From NCBI GenBank assembly GCA_022818135.1, contig JAFMSR010000009.1, forward strand, positions 14,621,618 through 14,685,617: a stretch of DNA of 64,000 nucleotides, read 5' to 3'. A program made the translations under genes and the position numbers. Positions 1 to 12,200 of this stretch are shown here, in pieces (the stretch's first letter is position 1; each line of letters begins with the position of its first letter). Origin of the DNA: Saxidomus purpurata. Taxonomy: Eukaryota; Mollusca; Bivalvia; Venerida; Veneridae. Below the pieces are notes generated by a model. That model searched no databases. It was not told where the DNA came from and saw only the letters and a program-made list of their open reading frames with translations.

Positions 1-204
1 TTTCACGCAAAAACAATTTGTTTGCTGCTAATCTAAATATGATAGTGCTTTCGTACATACGTATAGTGTTGAGTGACTTTGTTCTGTATTGAGATACTTA
101 AACGCCATAAGAAGACTAGCATGATTTCCAAAGATTTCTCAGAGAAAGTATGAACTCAGTCATTCAAGTTCAACATAACATGTAAATTCACATTTTTTTT
201 TCAG

Positions 205-284
205 TGCTGCACTATGTGGAGCAGTCCACCCTACCGTAACAGAGGATGATGATGTTGAAATCAAGTTTGAGCAGTTTGAAAGAG
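205..284 (+). CDS. ADAM17: ADAM17 exon a: cysteine-switch segment of prodomain
   Basis: A polypyrimidine tract and cag precede it and gtatgg follows. The frame begins with the last base of a split codon and reads [11 protein letters not shown]. The Cys aligns with the PKVCGY cysteine switch of ADAM17, which holds the zinc of the zymogen. An acidic DDDVE stretch follows. Confidence 0.85.
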
Positions 285-3200
285 GTATGGCGGACAGTAA
301 AACTTTCATTGTACCCCTAAAACATGAGTACTTTACCAATGGAATAGAAGTATTTTCTTTAAGCTGAAGATTATACTTTACTTGGGATAATCTCTATATT
401 GGATGATCTGTTCTGAGCTCACTGGAACATATGCTTTTGTGACCACTCACTCGTCTGTCTGTCATTTGTTTACATGTTCTTCAGATAATGTCTTGTTGTG
501 AAGCCATTGAATGAAAGTTAATGAAACTTGGCATGAATGGTTCGCTGCCATTTAAAAAAAATCCATTCCATGCAGAATTCTGGTTGCCATGTGAACTGAA
601 ATAAAGAAAAATTGATAAATTTTCTTTTCTCAAAGCATCGGGTCAAGAGCCAAGATACCTTGTGTGTAGCTGCCTACTTGTCCTCTACCACACAAGTAAA
701 AGTGTTGCCCCTGGGACTGAAACCTATGGGTAGGGAGTGGAATGGTGTCATTTGTTTTATTTGATTTAAAAATAATTTCACACAAATAATCCTTTTGTGA
801 CCTACAAAGTGTGTCCAAACTACCTTTGGTTGTCAAAAAACATTGCTTCCCACCACAAGCGGTTGCTGCATCCAGGTGATTTCTTTACCTGAGTTCATTT
901 CTATTTTTATTAAGAGGTTAGACATCTGTTTTCATGGTGACAGTTATTGCCATGGTGACAAAATGTGATATCCTTTGCAGTCTGGAAGATTTTTGATAAT
1001 CATCAAAGGTTCAATAAAGGGTACAATGCCCCTGGTCACTTACTATGTCATGATCTGTATTTGTTACAAAGATCATTATCCAATCCAGCAGGTTGAGGGT
1101 AACAGAAAAGAAAACTTACATGTTTAAAGCTACGATCAATGAATTGAATTTCAGAGTCTACTGATCGTCAGAAGCGGCAAACAACATCCAAGAAGACGTG
1201 TAAGCTTATGGCTGTCGTAGACTACAAATTCTTTAGACATATGGGACAGAACAACAAGTACTACACAGCTAACTATGTAGTAAGTGTGATTGCAGCTTGT
1301 GTGTCCATAAAGCTTTCTTTTCATATGTGACATAAATTAAAGCAGGTTCTTTTAATTTTAATTTTATATATAAAACAAACAAAATATTAGCATTTTTATC
1401 TGTTGCTTTGCTAAGCAAAAGTGTATGATATGTTGTTTCTGTTGCTACATGGGATGAAGGGTTCATATTAAGTTTTAAGTCATATACTTCAAAAGTGTAC
1501 ATGTAGGTGTAAATACAAAAACAGCCATATAGAAGTATGTAATGATTAGTTCATGCAGTTGTATCTTCTTTTTATAACTTAACTAACAAATGTAGGTCCA
1601 ACTTCAAGTATAGGTGGTTTCAGGTCCGCACTCTATACTGGTATACAGAGCATATTCAGACTCCGGTACTTTCAGTGCTTTGATTATTATTTAACTTTTC
1701 AGTCGAATATAATCAATCAAGTGAACCAGATTTACAAATCAACAAGCTTCTCAACTGGATCAGGCTACGGATTTGAACTTAAAGGGGTAAGTTAACTAAC
1801 TGGTGTCTTTTCTAAAAGGAACAACTGTTTACTTGCCATGTTTGGATGATGTACTTCTGCCATTGTCCATTTACACTGATAAAGACCATAGACAGCCTGT
1901 AAACCCTTACAGCTTGATAGTATTCTTGCTTTTTTGTCAATCTGTTTATTGTTAAGCACCCCTGTGAATGACTGCTTCCATGGTTGAGTAGTTAGCTTCG
2001 CTGACTTGAAATCACTGTTACCTTTCTTTGATTGGGGGTCATTGATTCAAGTCCTGCTTCTGACCATTTCTTTTTATGTGAGAATTTCTTACTTAAGTTG
2101 CGTTCAAGCCATTAAGCATGGAAGCAAATGAGTTTTCTGCCATTTTAGTCAAAGTAGAATTTTGTAAAAGAAACACTTTCCGAAAGGATGACAATGGCAA
2201 CTAATAAATTAGTAGCTTTCCTCTAATTTACATGTGGGTACAAACAAACATAAAGCAATGAATATTCATATGATAAGAAGGATATACATTCAAACCTGTG
2301 AACAAAGACCACTGTTGAGGAGCTACAAATGTGGTCTTCATTTGCATGTGGTCTTTATTCACAGGTGTTTCTTCTTTTAATGAATAGTGCACTGTGATCT
2401 CCCTGCTGGTCTATATTTGCAAGGTGGTCTTTATTCAAAGGTTGTCTTTTACACAGGGTTGACTGTACATGTATAAACAACTCAAAGTCTTTGTATCCCA
2501 TGGATTAATGGGGGACGCATGGAGTACATCTATTAGCTAACACACTGAAGTGATTGTTTTACAGATTGTTGTACACGATGGTCCTACAACGGTTGAGACA
2601 GACAACTCCTATCCCTACAACAGAGAGAAGACTAACTGGGGAACTATTGAACTGTTGCGCGTAAGTTTTTAACCTCAGTTACCAGCATTATGGGTAACTG
2701 ACTGTTCCAACTAGGGGTGTCACGTTTAGGGAATTTGGTAAACGTTTACACGTCTATCACTAAACGAAACGGATCCGTTTACACGTTGTTTACATCAGTT
2801 TCAGTAAATCATCATACACGCTCCGTTCAAAACAACATTCTTTTAAGTAACAAATGTTACATACCTGTTTAAATATGTCTGCCATTTTAGATACATAATC
2901 ATTTAGCTATGAAGACGTCCAGATCGCCCCGATACATAAATACAAATTCAGCGACCAAATCATATATAATACATATTATTTCAATCATGTGACTTATATA
3001 AGTTATAGTACGTAGTCCGGTTCAATAATAAGGTAGATGTTATTAACTAAGCTATTGTATGTGTTTTTTACGTGTAAACGGATTCCCAAGTTACTAAACG
3101 TTTAGCGCTGCTAATCGAAACGCTTCCGTGTACACGTGTAAACGTGACACCCCTAGTTCCAACGCAATGGGATTCAACATGTAACTTTGTAAACACAAGA

Positions 3201-6200
3201 ATAAACAAACCTTAACCAAAAAGCATAAATACATGTATTTGAAGAATAGAAAATACAAACCAAAGATGTCAGGACAGATATTTCTTAGAAAATACAAACC
3301 AAAGATGTCAGGACAGATATTTCTTAATCTGTCAATTGGAATTGAACATTCTTTAGTAATTTTTAAGTAGGCAAGGAGACAAAAATATGTCCATGTACTA
3401 TTTAAACTGCAAAACTGTTGTTCTTTGTAAAATAAAAATCAAGTGTATTATAGTATACTATTATTCGTTTGCTCTTAGTTTCTTTTTGAAGATGAAAGAC
3501 CTTAGCGCAGAATAATCATTGAGATAAAGAAAAGATAAATGATTTATAATTCTGATGACTTTATTTATTTAGGCATTTGGCACCGTAACTGACTACGGGG
3601 GTTTCTGTTTGGCCCACCTGTTCACAGCCGAGTCCATGCCAAGTAGTGTTTTAGGACTGGCATATATCGCTAGTTCCCGGACAGGCACAGCTGGCGGGAT
3701 CTGTTCTCCAAGTAAGTGTGTAGATTTACCATATAACCTGTCATATATGGCAACTGGTTAAAACGGAATTATCTGGCATGGTCCATTTGTCAAAATATAA
3801 AAAAAAATATAGTGGAGAACCTGGTTTTACTGGCAATCTGGTTCATCAAGTATGATCAAGACTTAGTGGTCCCTAAGGGTGTCAGACAAGACACCTTTAC
3901 TGAACAGAATCTGTGAACACAATAACAAAGTTTGGAGTGAGAGACCTTAATTACTATTTCTGATCTACAAATCTCTTGATAAATTTAAGTAAAATCATTG
4001 TATGTATATATCAAAAAAATTACAATGCAACCTTTCAGGGGTGAGCATCCTTGGGAACACAGAAAATGTGTTTGTTGTAGAGAGGTGTTGTTCTAGAGAT
4101 GTCAATTCAATGTATAATTGATGCAATTGGAAAGAAAAAGTGTGTCTTTTAAGGAAGGTTATCGCTCCAGGGAGGTTGCACAGTTGCAAAGGAGAATCCA
4201 TGATTCTAACCTGTACTGTATGGCAAAATCGTGTAGCAATGTCACTTGGTGCCATTGTCATTTTTGTGTCGCCCTTTCAGAGAAAAGGCGATACATAGGG
4301 ATCGCTTTGTCCGTCCGTCCGTCCGTCCATCACACAAACTTAACGTTGGCTATAACTTTGTCATTTCTTAAGATTTCTTCATCAAACTTTACAATTGTAT
4401 TGCTTATGACAATAGGGTCATGATGCCACCAAATTTTGTAGGTCAAGGTCATATTTGACAGAGTTATGCCCCTTTTTGTACTTGGATTTTGTCACGAAAA
4501 CTTAACGTTGGCTATAACTTTGCCATTTCTTAAGATTTCTTCATCAGACTTTCAAATTGTATTGCTTATGACATAAGGGTCGTGATGCCGCCAAAGTTTG
4601 TAGGTCAAGGTCATATTTGACAGAGTTATGCCCCTTTTTATACTTAGATTTTTGCTATAACTTTGCCATTTCTTAAGATTTCTTTATCAAACTTTCAAAT
4701 TGTATTGCTTATGTCAAAAGGGTTGTAATGCCGCCAAATTTTGTAGGTCAAGGTAATATTTGACAGAGTTATGCCCCTTATTGTACTTAGATTTTGTCAT
4801 GAAAACTTAACATTGTCTATAACTTTGCCATTTCTTAAGATTTCTTCATCAAACTTTCAAATTGTATTGCTTATGACATAAGGGTCGTGATGCCGCCAAA
4901 GTTTGTAGGTCAAGGTCATATTTGACAGAGTTTTGCCCCTTTATATACTTAGATTTTTGCTATAACTTTGCCATTTCTTAAGATTTCTTTATCAAACTTT
5001 CAAATTATATGGCTTATGTCAAAGGGGTTGTGATGCCACCAGATTTTGTAGGTCAAGGTCTTATTTGACAGAGTTATGCCCCTTTTTGTACTTAGATTTT
5101 GTCACGAAAACTTAATGTTGGCTATAACTTTGCCATTTCTTAAGATTCCTTCATCAAACTTTCAAATTGTATTGCTTATGACATAAGGGTCATGTTGCCG
5201 CCAAAGTTTGTAGGTCAAGGTCATATTTGACAGAGTTATGCCCCTTTTTACACTTAGATTTTGTCACAAAATTGTTGGTTATTCTGACAAAGCATAAGAG
5301 GGCGACACAAGTGTTCTACTGAACACCCATCTAGTTTTTATTAAATCTTTTTCAGCTCGTACACTAAATGGAGTTCCTTCAATTTTCAACACTGGTTGGA
5401 CTTCATCAAAGAATGGAGCTGGGTCAACTGTCAGCTTCACACAACAGTATCTTGTGACTGCCCATGGTACGGCACAAAAAATTCTTTGCGTCCTCTTTCT
5501 ATTGTGTTCAGTTGTAATTTATTTGTTCTGAATTGCAGTGCATTAGCTCTTACAACCAAGAGTGATTGCTCTGGAGACTCACTCCAAATGGAATCAACCG
5601 CAGGACGCAATGTGGAATTAATGCGTGTTGCTGAAGGACACTACCATCATGGCTGTGGTGGGGATTGAACCATGGACAAAACATGCTACCATTGTGCTGT
5701 ATTAAAAAAAATCTTTCATCACCTATCTCTTACCAAGTGGAAGTTGTGGGAAAGTTGTTGTAACATATTAAGGCACCAGGGAGCAGCACTGGCCACTCGA
5801 ATTGTTCTTATTGACTTTCATGCTCTTTTACATGCACAGAGGAGTATGTGGCATCTTCTCTAGTCAAAATGTTTAAAATTTACTTTAAAGTGTTAAAAAT
5901 CTGTCAGCTTTGTTTGCTTGGGCTGCTTTTTTAGAAATTTTTCTTACATGCACAAAATTTTACTGATGATTGTTTTCTTTCTTCTTTTCATGTGCTGCGT
6001 GCAGAATTTGGTAAGTATTTATTTGATTAATCCTTACTCTTCTAGTATAGACTTACTTGTCTTAAAGTTTGGATTGTGCCTTTCATTGTTCACAGGGGCC
6101 CTCAGAGAAAGTGTTCAGAAAAAGTGATAAGAACATTAAATTTTTCCAGACTCAAACTTTCTTTCTAAATTGGTTTTAAAAATTATGTGTTTTTGGGTCA

Positions 6201-9200
6201 GATGGAACCCATTAGATTTGTCAGTATTTCTGGGATTGTTTGAACATACCAGGACCTTATACTTATTTGATAAGACATAATTTGGGTGTTAGAGTTGTCA
6301 CTATTTCTTGGTCAGTTAAAACATACCAAATCTTATATTTATTTTACAAAACATAACTTGGGCATTAGGTCTTTCAGCATTTCTGGGAAAGTTAAAAGTA
6401 CCTGTAATTTTTTACAGGACATAACTTTGGAAGTGAACATGACCCTTCAGGCAGCTGTTCGCCGGGTAGCTTTTTGGGAGATGGGAAATATCTGATGTAT
6501 GCTTACTCTGTCACAGGCGAAGATCCAAATAACGACGTAAGTTTCATGATTTTGGCTACACAAGGCAAAAATTTCTTTACCTTGAACTGATTTTGTAAAT
6601 CAAAATTTACGATTTTTTATTAAAATTTCAATAAATATGATTTATAATGATGATTTAATTTTACAGGATCATTGAATTTTGGAAGTATTATAATAAGTTT
6701 AAACTTTTATACTTAAGATACGGTAATTAAGAAATCCTTTAAGCTACTTTTAGAATACAACCCCTTGTCACTTCTCTCCCATCTCTCAAAAAATACACTG
6801 CACAATGCAAAAATAATACAGTCAACCTGACTCAAACATGTATTAAAGACCACCTCTCAGCTTTAAGTATTACCAATATGCAGCCTTTGTACACAGGTTA
6901 GACTATATCATTGTCCTATATGGCCTTCATTTTTATAGACATTTTATTTTGTTTAGGAATTCTCGAGTTGCAGCCGCTCTTCTGTAAGTGCCGTTCTACG
7001 GAACAAAGCAAGTTCATGTTTTGAAGGTAGGTTCTTTTGTAAGAACATGTTCTACATCCAGCAAACTTTTTCACAGAATTTTTTTAGGAAGGTGTAAAGC
7101 AATAGTGTTTATCCATCTTATATCATACAGTTGGACCTGTGTAAAAAGTCACCTAGGTTAAGCATCCCCTTGCCTTTGGCAGCCAGTGTTGATCTTTTCC
7201 AAACATTCAAAAATACACCAGTGTTTGGCTACCAGCTTTAGTGTGGCCTCTTTTGCTTTGCACATAGGCTGGCTTAATACACAAGTACATTTGAACTTTA
7301 AGTTGTTTTTTTTTTATGTCCACACTCTTTGTCAAGTGCTTAAAGTTACTGACTTAAAACCACTGAAACCTCTCATTGACTGAAGGTTATGGATTTGAGC
7401 CCTGCTACCAACCATGTCTTTTTATGTGTCTGAGAAAGTTGGCAGTTTCTTAGCACTATGTAAGTTTATTTGATAAATTGTTATTCATGACCCCTGTAAG
7501 GAATAAATGGTTTTTGTCCAGACAGTAAGTTAGGCAAGCCCAGAGTAACTCAGTATGATCAGGGTTAAATTAATTAATTATCAATGACGTCTTTGTTCAC
7601 AGTACCATCAGTGGAGACGCCATGTGGAAATGGCCGACTAGATGAAGGGGAAGAGTGTGATGAGGGACTTCTGGGAAAACTTGGTGGCGGAGAATGTTGT
7701 ACTGATACATGCACGTTGATAGCTGGGGCATCTTGCAGGTAAATCTGGACTCACTCAGTGGTGTACTCCCATGCAATTAGTTCCCAGTTTTTTTTAAAGT
7801 ATTGCCTTTAATCTCATTGAAACTATAACTTAAGATGCTTTTGCATTTGAAAAAAGTTTGATTCTAACATGACTTAACCAGGAAGGAAGGAAATGACGTG
7901 TTGTTTACTGTGCAGTATTTAAGCAAGTTTGGGACTTGGACTGATAGGCTACCATAATGACATAAAAAATTATGTCATGTTGTATTCCATGATGTACAAT
8001 GAAGAAAAAATGTTGCATTTCTTATTCTTCTTTTGATAGTCGGTCATTTTAGAATCAAAATAATATCATTTTAAGCATAATGTATTATGTAGTAAACAAC
8101 TGTTTGTTGTTCTGATGCTTAGTTATTAAGCACTCAGGCCAATGGCCTGTGTGATTGATTACTATGCATCAGAACTCCAAAGCTTTGTTCCTCAAACAAT
8201 AACCAATGCTTGAAACGCTATTCAATATTTCAAATGAAATAAGTATCATAAAATGAAATAATGTACTTATACATGATACTGTATCATGTGAAATGCAACT
8301 TCTCTTTCAAGAACTACAAGTACAAAATGTCCATCATAATTCCAGTAGCACTTTATTAGAGACCTGGCATTTTATACCCAGCGGTTAAGGTAAATTATTC
8401 CTAATAACTACCCTAAAGTTCATCTCATTAAAATCTTCTGTCCAAGGAGGTTAAAAAAGCCGACTAGCTCCTTTGAGGAAGTTTGCAATTCAAATTATTT
8501 TGCTATATTTGTGATAAGTAAATACATTTCTTCCTTATGAAACATTGCAAAGTTGGCTTTTATTTATGATAAATGCATAGAAACTAGATTTCGGACCTAA
8601 ATGTGCAGGTGTTTATGTAGGATATTGTTAATTTATTTCATCATTTGACCAATTCAAAACATGGAATTATTTATGTCAATCTTATTTTTTTTACAAAAGA
8701 ATGTTTTGCCTTCAGTTCTGTTTCACTGTATTTTTCAGCCCAGCAAATTATCCATGTTGCAGTCAATGCCAGTTGGCGCCATCTACATACCAGTGCCAGA
8801 GTGATATAGACGGACTGTGTAAAAGTGCTTCATTTTGTGAATATCCTTTAGTTTAACCTTTACCACGTTGACGACAAACGATACTGGCTCTGCTTTTAGA
8901 AAAATCTGATCAATAATAATCATGATCTACAGTATTTGTCATTCAGATAGTTAAATTTAAATGAGCGCCACTTTCATGAATTAATGGTACTGTTCAAATT
9001 GAAAAGGTGGGTTAGTTCATTTTAGAAGTTAGGGGTGAGCCTACCTCGTTTTTAGTAAAATCCATAAAATTCGGTTGGAGCGACAGATTTAATAGGCAAC
9101 TGGAATAGCTCATTAATGTGTCTTCATAAATCAACTTTAATGTTTTTTATTAAATAACTAATGTTTATTGGCTCTAATATCCATGAACTACCCGACGTAA

Positions 9201-12200
9201 TAAAAAAGGAAGAGATACCATAAAATTGACAGACAGGGTCAATAACAAAAAATCAGGGCCAATATCACTTACTGGACCTGTCCAATAAAAGATTGCTGAC
9301 GAATGATTGGCTGTTGAGAAGTCTGAGCATTCCGGTTGGCTGATGCATTCAGATGTTTAGTTTCTCAAAAGGAAAATGGCCGCCATCTTGAAATCTGTTG
9401 AAATCAGCCTAGAAGACTGAATGGAAAAAATGAAAATCAACTTTAAATCAATTTCTGACCGAAAACCCATTTAGAAGGATAGAAAATGCTCCAACTAAGA
9501 AATGAAATACCCACATCAATATGTTTATTTCAAAAATGAATATGTTAGAGGTATTTTTATTTACAGATCTGCATATTGCTGTCTGTTTCTGACGGGAGAC
9601 ACTCAAAATCCCCTTGGTCATAATCCCCTTGGTCCAAAAATGGCATAGTAGTCATAATCCCCTTGATGGATATTACATTTTAATTTCAAAAAATTTAATT
9701 TTTTTCAATCATTCCCTATAGTAAAGTTAAAGTAGAGACAAATAAAACATTCAGTAATTTTTTTTATTCAATATATGCTTTTCCACTTGTAAAATTCATC
9801 AAGGGGATTATGACTACTTTGCCATTTTTGGACCAAGGGGATTATGACCAAGGGGATTTTGAAGTACACTCGTTTCTGACAAGTTACTGCCAGTGAAGAT
9901 GATAGTCTGTATAAAATGAATCATTTTTATGTTTGATTAGTTATTTAATAAAATAGTCATTAAATGAGTGATTTGATATTGACCCTGTTATTTGTCCTCT
10001 TGCATTCATATTGCCCTCACCCTACGGGCTGGGATCAATACGAATGCCCTCAGACAAATAACAGGGTCAATATCAAATCACACATTTAATAACATATAAG
10101 GTTTAGCATTTCAAGTCCTTTAGTTTTCCTATAAAAAGATCACTTTACTTGATGTTAAGAATATGTTTCACAATAACGTTTTTTTTTTAAAAACTAATGA
10201 ACTTATTTTTTCTTATTTCTGAGCAAACAAAACAGATTACATTATGTCTGTATGTTAATGAACACCTGAAGTTTGCTATATGCTATGATATTGGAGCATT
10301 TTTATCTAACGTAACATTATTGATACAGTGTGAAGCACCCCTAGAAACTAGATCTGAGACTAGTCAAAAATTGATCTGTGGTCGCGCGGTTAGTGTCACT
10401 GTAACCTCTTACTGATTGAGGGTCATGGGTTGGAGCCCTGCTACCGACTATGTCTCTTTTGTGAGAAAGTTCACAGTTTCTTACGGAAGATAGAGATCTA
10501 GTACAGGTTCTTCCAAGAAATGATGGTAAGGTAAACTGTCTGCCTGTAGAAATGACTGAAACAGGATTGGAACAGGCATTAAACTCATACAACAACATAG
10601 GGTCACAAATGCTTGTCTGTGATTGGCTTGAAATGAGCTCAGTTTCAAAATCAGCCAATCAGAAAACAAAGAAAATAGAATATTTATTCCTTGACTTTTA
10701 TCACCGGGAATACTTACACTTGTCCTGCTGCACCAAACAAGCCCGACGGGACAAGCTGTATAGAAGGGTAAGTGTAGCATCTAACACGGTAGATTTATTC
10801 CATCGGAAATGATGCACTAATCATTGTTTTCCTCACGTAGAATTCTTTTGAAAGATTAATGAATCATATAATTATTATAAATAGCACAATGTTTAAATTA
10901 TTACTAACCTGATGCTCTGGAGAGCTTCATATTATACAACTTGCTTAATAAGTCGACATTCAGTGAACAAGGTTTATGTCTCACTAAGGAGTCATTTTTG
11001 TGTGTGTTGGTTGTGTATCTCCTTAGCTATTGGAACGGTTTTCATGAAACTTAGGTCAAATGTTGATTTTACAAAATGAAATGCAGAATCATATTGTTCC
11101 ATATTTTTATATATTTCTTGTTGACATAAATGTTGTTGATTATCTCTTATATAGAAAGGTTTACAAAAGTAAACAGTGACAATAAAAATATTGAATTTAT
11201 GCTCCGACCTAGGAGTCAAGATATCACACTTGAAACTAGGGGTCATGGGTTTTTCATGTCTTGTAAATTTCTTGGAGGATTGTCTTGAAATTTAATTTCA
11301 AATGTTTATCTCAACAAATAGGCATTCAAAACACATGTTACAACTTTGCTGGGCTCAAGATCAGGGTCACACAGGCCAAAGGTCATGTAACTGTATATCA
11401 ACCCCTTGAATGATTTTCATGAAAATTGGGTCAAATGTTCAGCTTTTTAAGAAAAAGTGCAGATTTCATGTTTGTAATGTGTGGGTTTAATGTCACGGTT
11501 ACAAAAAGGGGTCAAAGGTCAAGTGACTGTATCACCTAAACCTGTAGAAGTATTTGCATAATATTTGGGATGATGTTCACCATATCCAGGTGATGTGCAT
11601 AGTGTGTGTTTCAGCCATGTTGGTTCAATGTCAAGGACACACTTTGGTATTGAAGATAAATTTTTTACATTCTCCGGATCTTCCAAACTGAATACCCGAT
11701 TTCAAATTAACATGTCTGAAATGTTCACTGCAATTGAATTTGCATAAAAATGATAATGAGAGAAGCAATTTCTTGTGACAAAGCAGTTTGTGGGGGTATT
11801 TGAATTATGTTCAGTGATAAAATCTTGTTTTATATTGCAGAGGATTCTGTGCAACTGGTGTTTGTATACCTTTCTGTGAATACATGCTGAATACCAACTC
11901 TTGTATATGTGATACAGGTCTGTATACCACTTCTAAATACTAACTTAACAATATTTGATCAAGACCACTGGCATGTTAAGCTTTTTGCAAATAAATGCTG
12001 ATTACCAACTTTTTGTAACTGTGCTATAGAATTGAGTATTTTGTGTAACACGTTCTAACCAAGCTGGTGAGGCCAAACTGTGCTGGCACTTATTTATAAT
12101 GGTGCAACTAAAATGCAATGTCTTCACATTTTGGTCCATTTACCTCAATCTTAGCAGCGTAAACATGCATTGGTTGTATTTTTTAAAACTTTGACTGACT

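Larger units (their letters stand above)
8841..10704 (+). other. U12-type AT-AC intron of ADAM17
   Basis: The 5' end is ATATCCTTT, an exact match to the U12 AT-AC donor consensus. The 3' end has TTCCTTGAC about ten bases before TTATCAC, matching the U12 branch site and an AC terminus. Splicing here is required to keep the protein frame and the conserved Cys spacing. Confidence 0.88.

Noticed and set aside
8836..8841. GT donor (TTTT|gtgaat) for ADAM17 exon k
   Set aside because: No AG acceptor upstream of exon l gives an open frame with the conserved Cys spacing; the AT-AC pair matches U12 signals and the protein.
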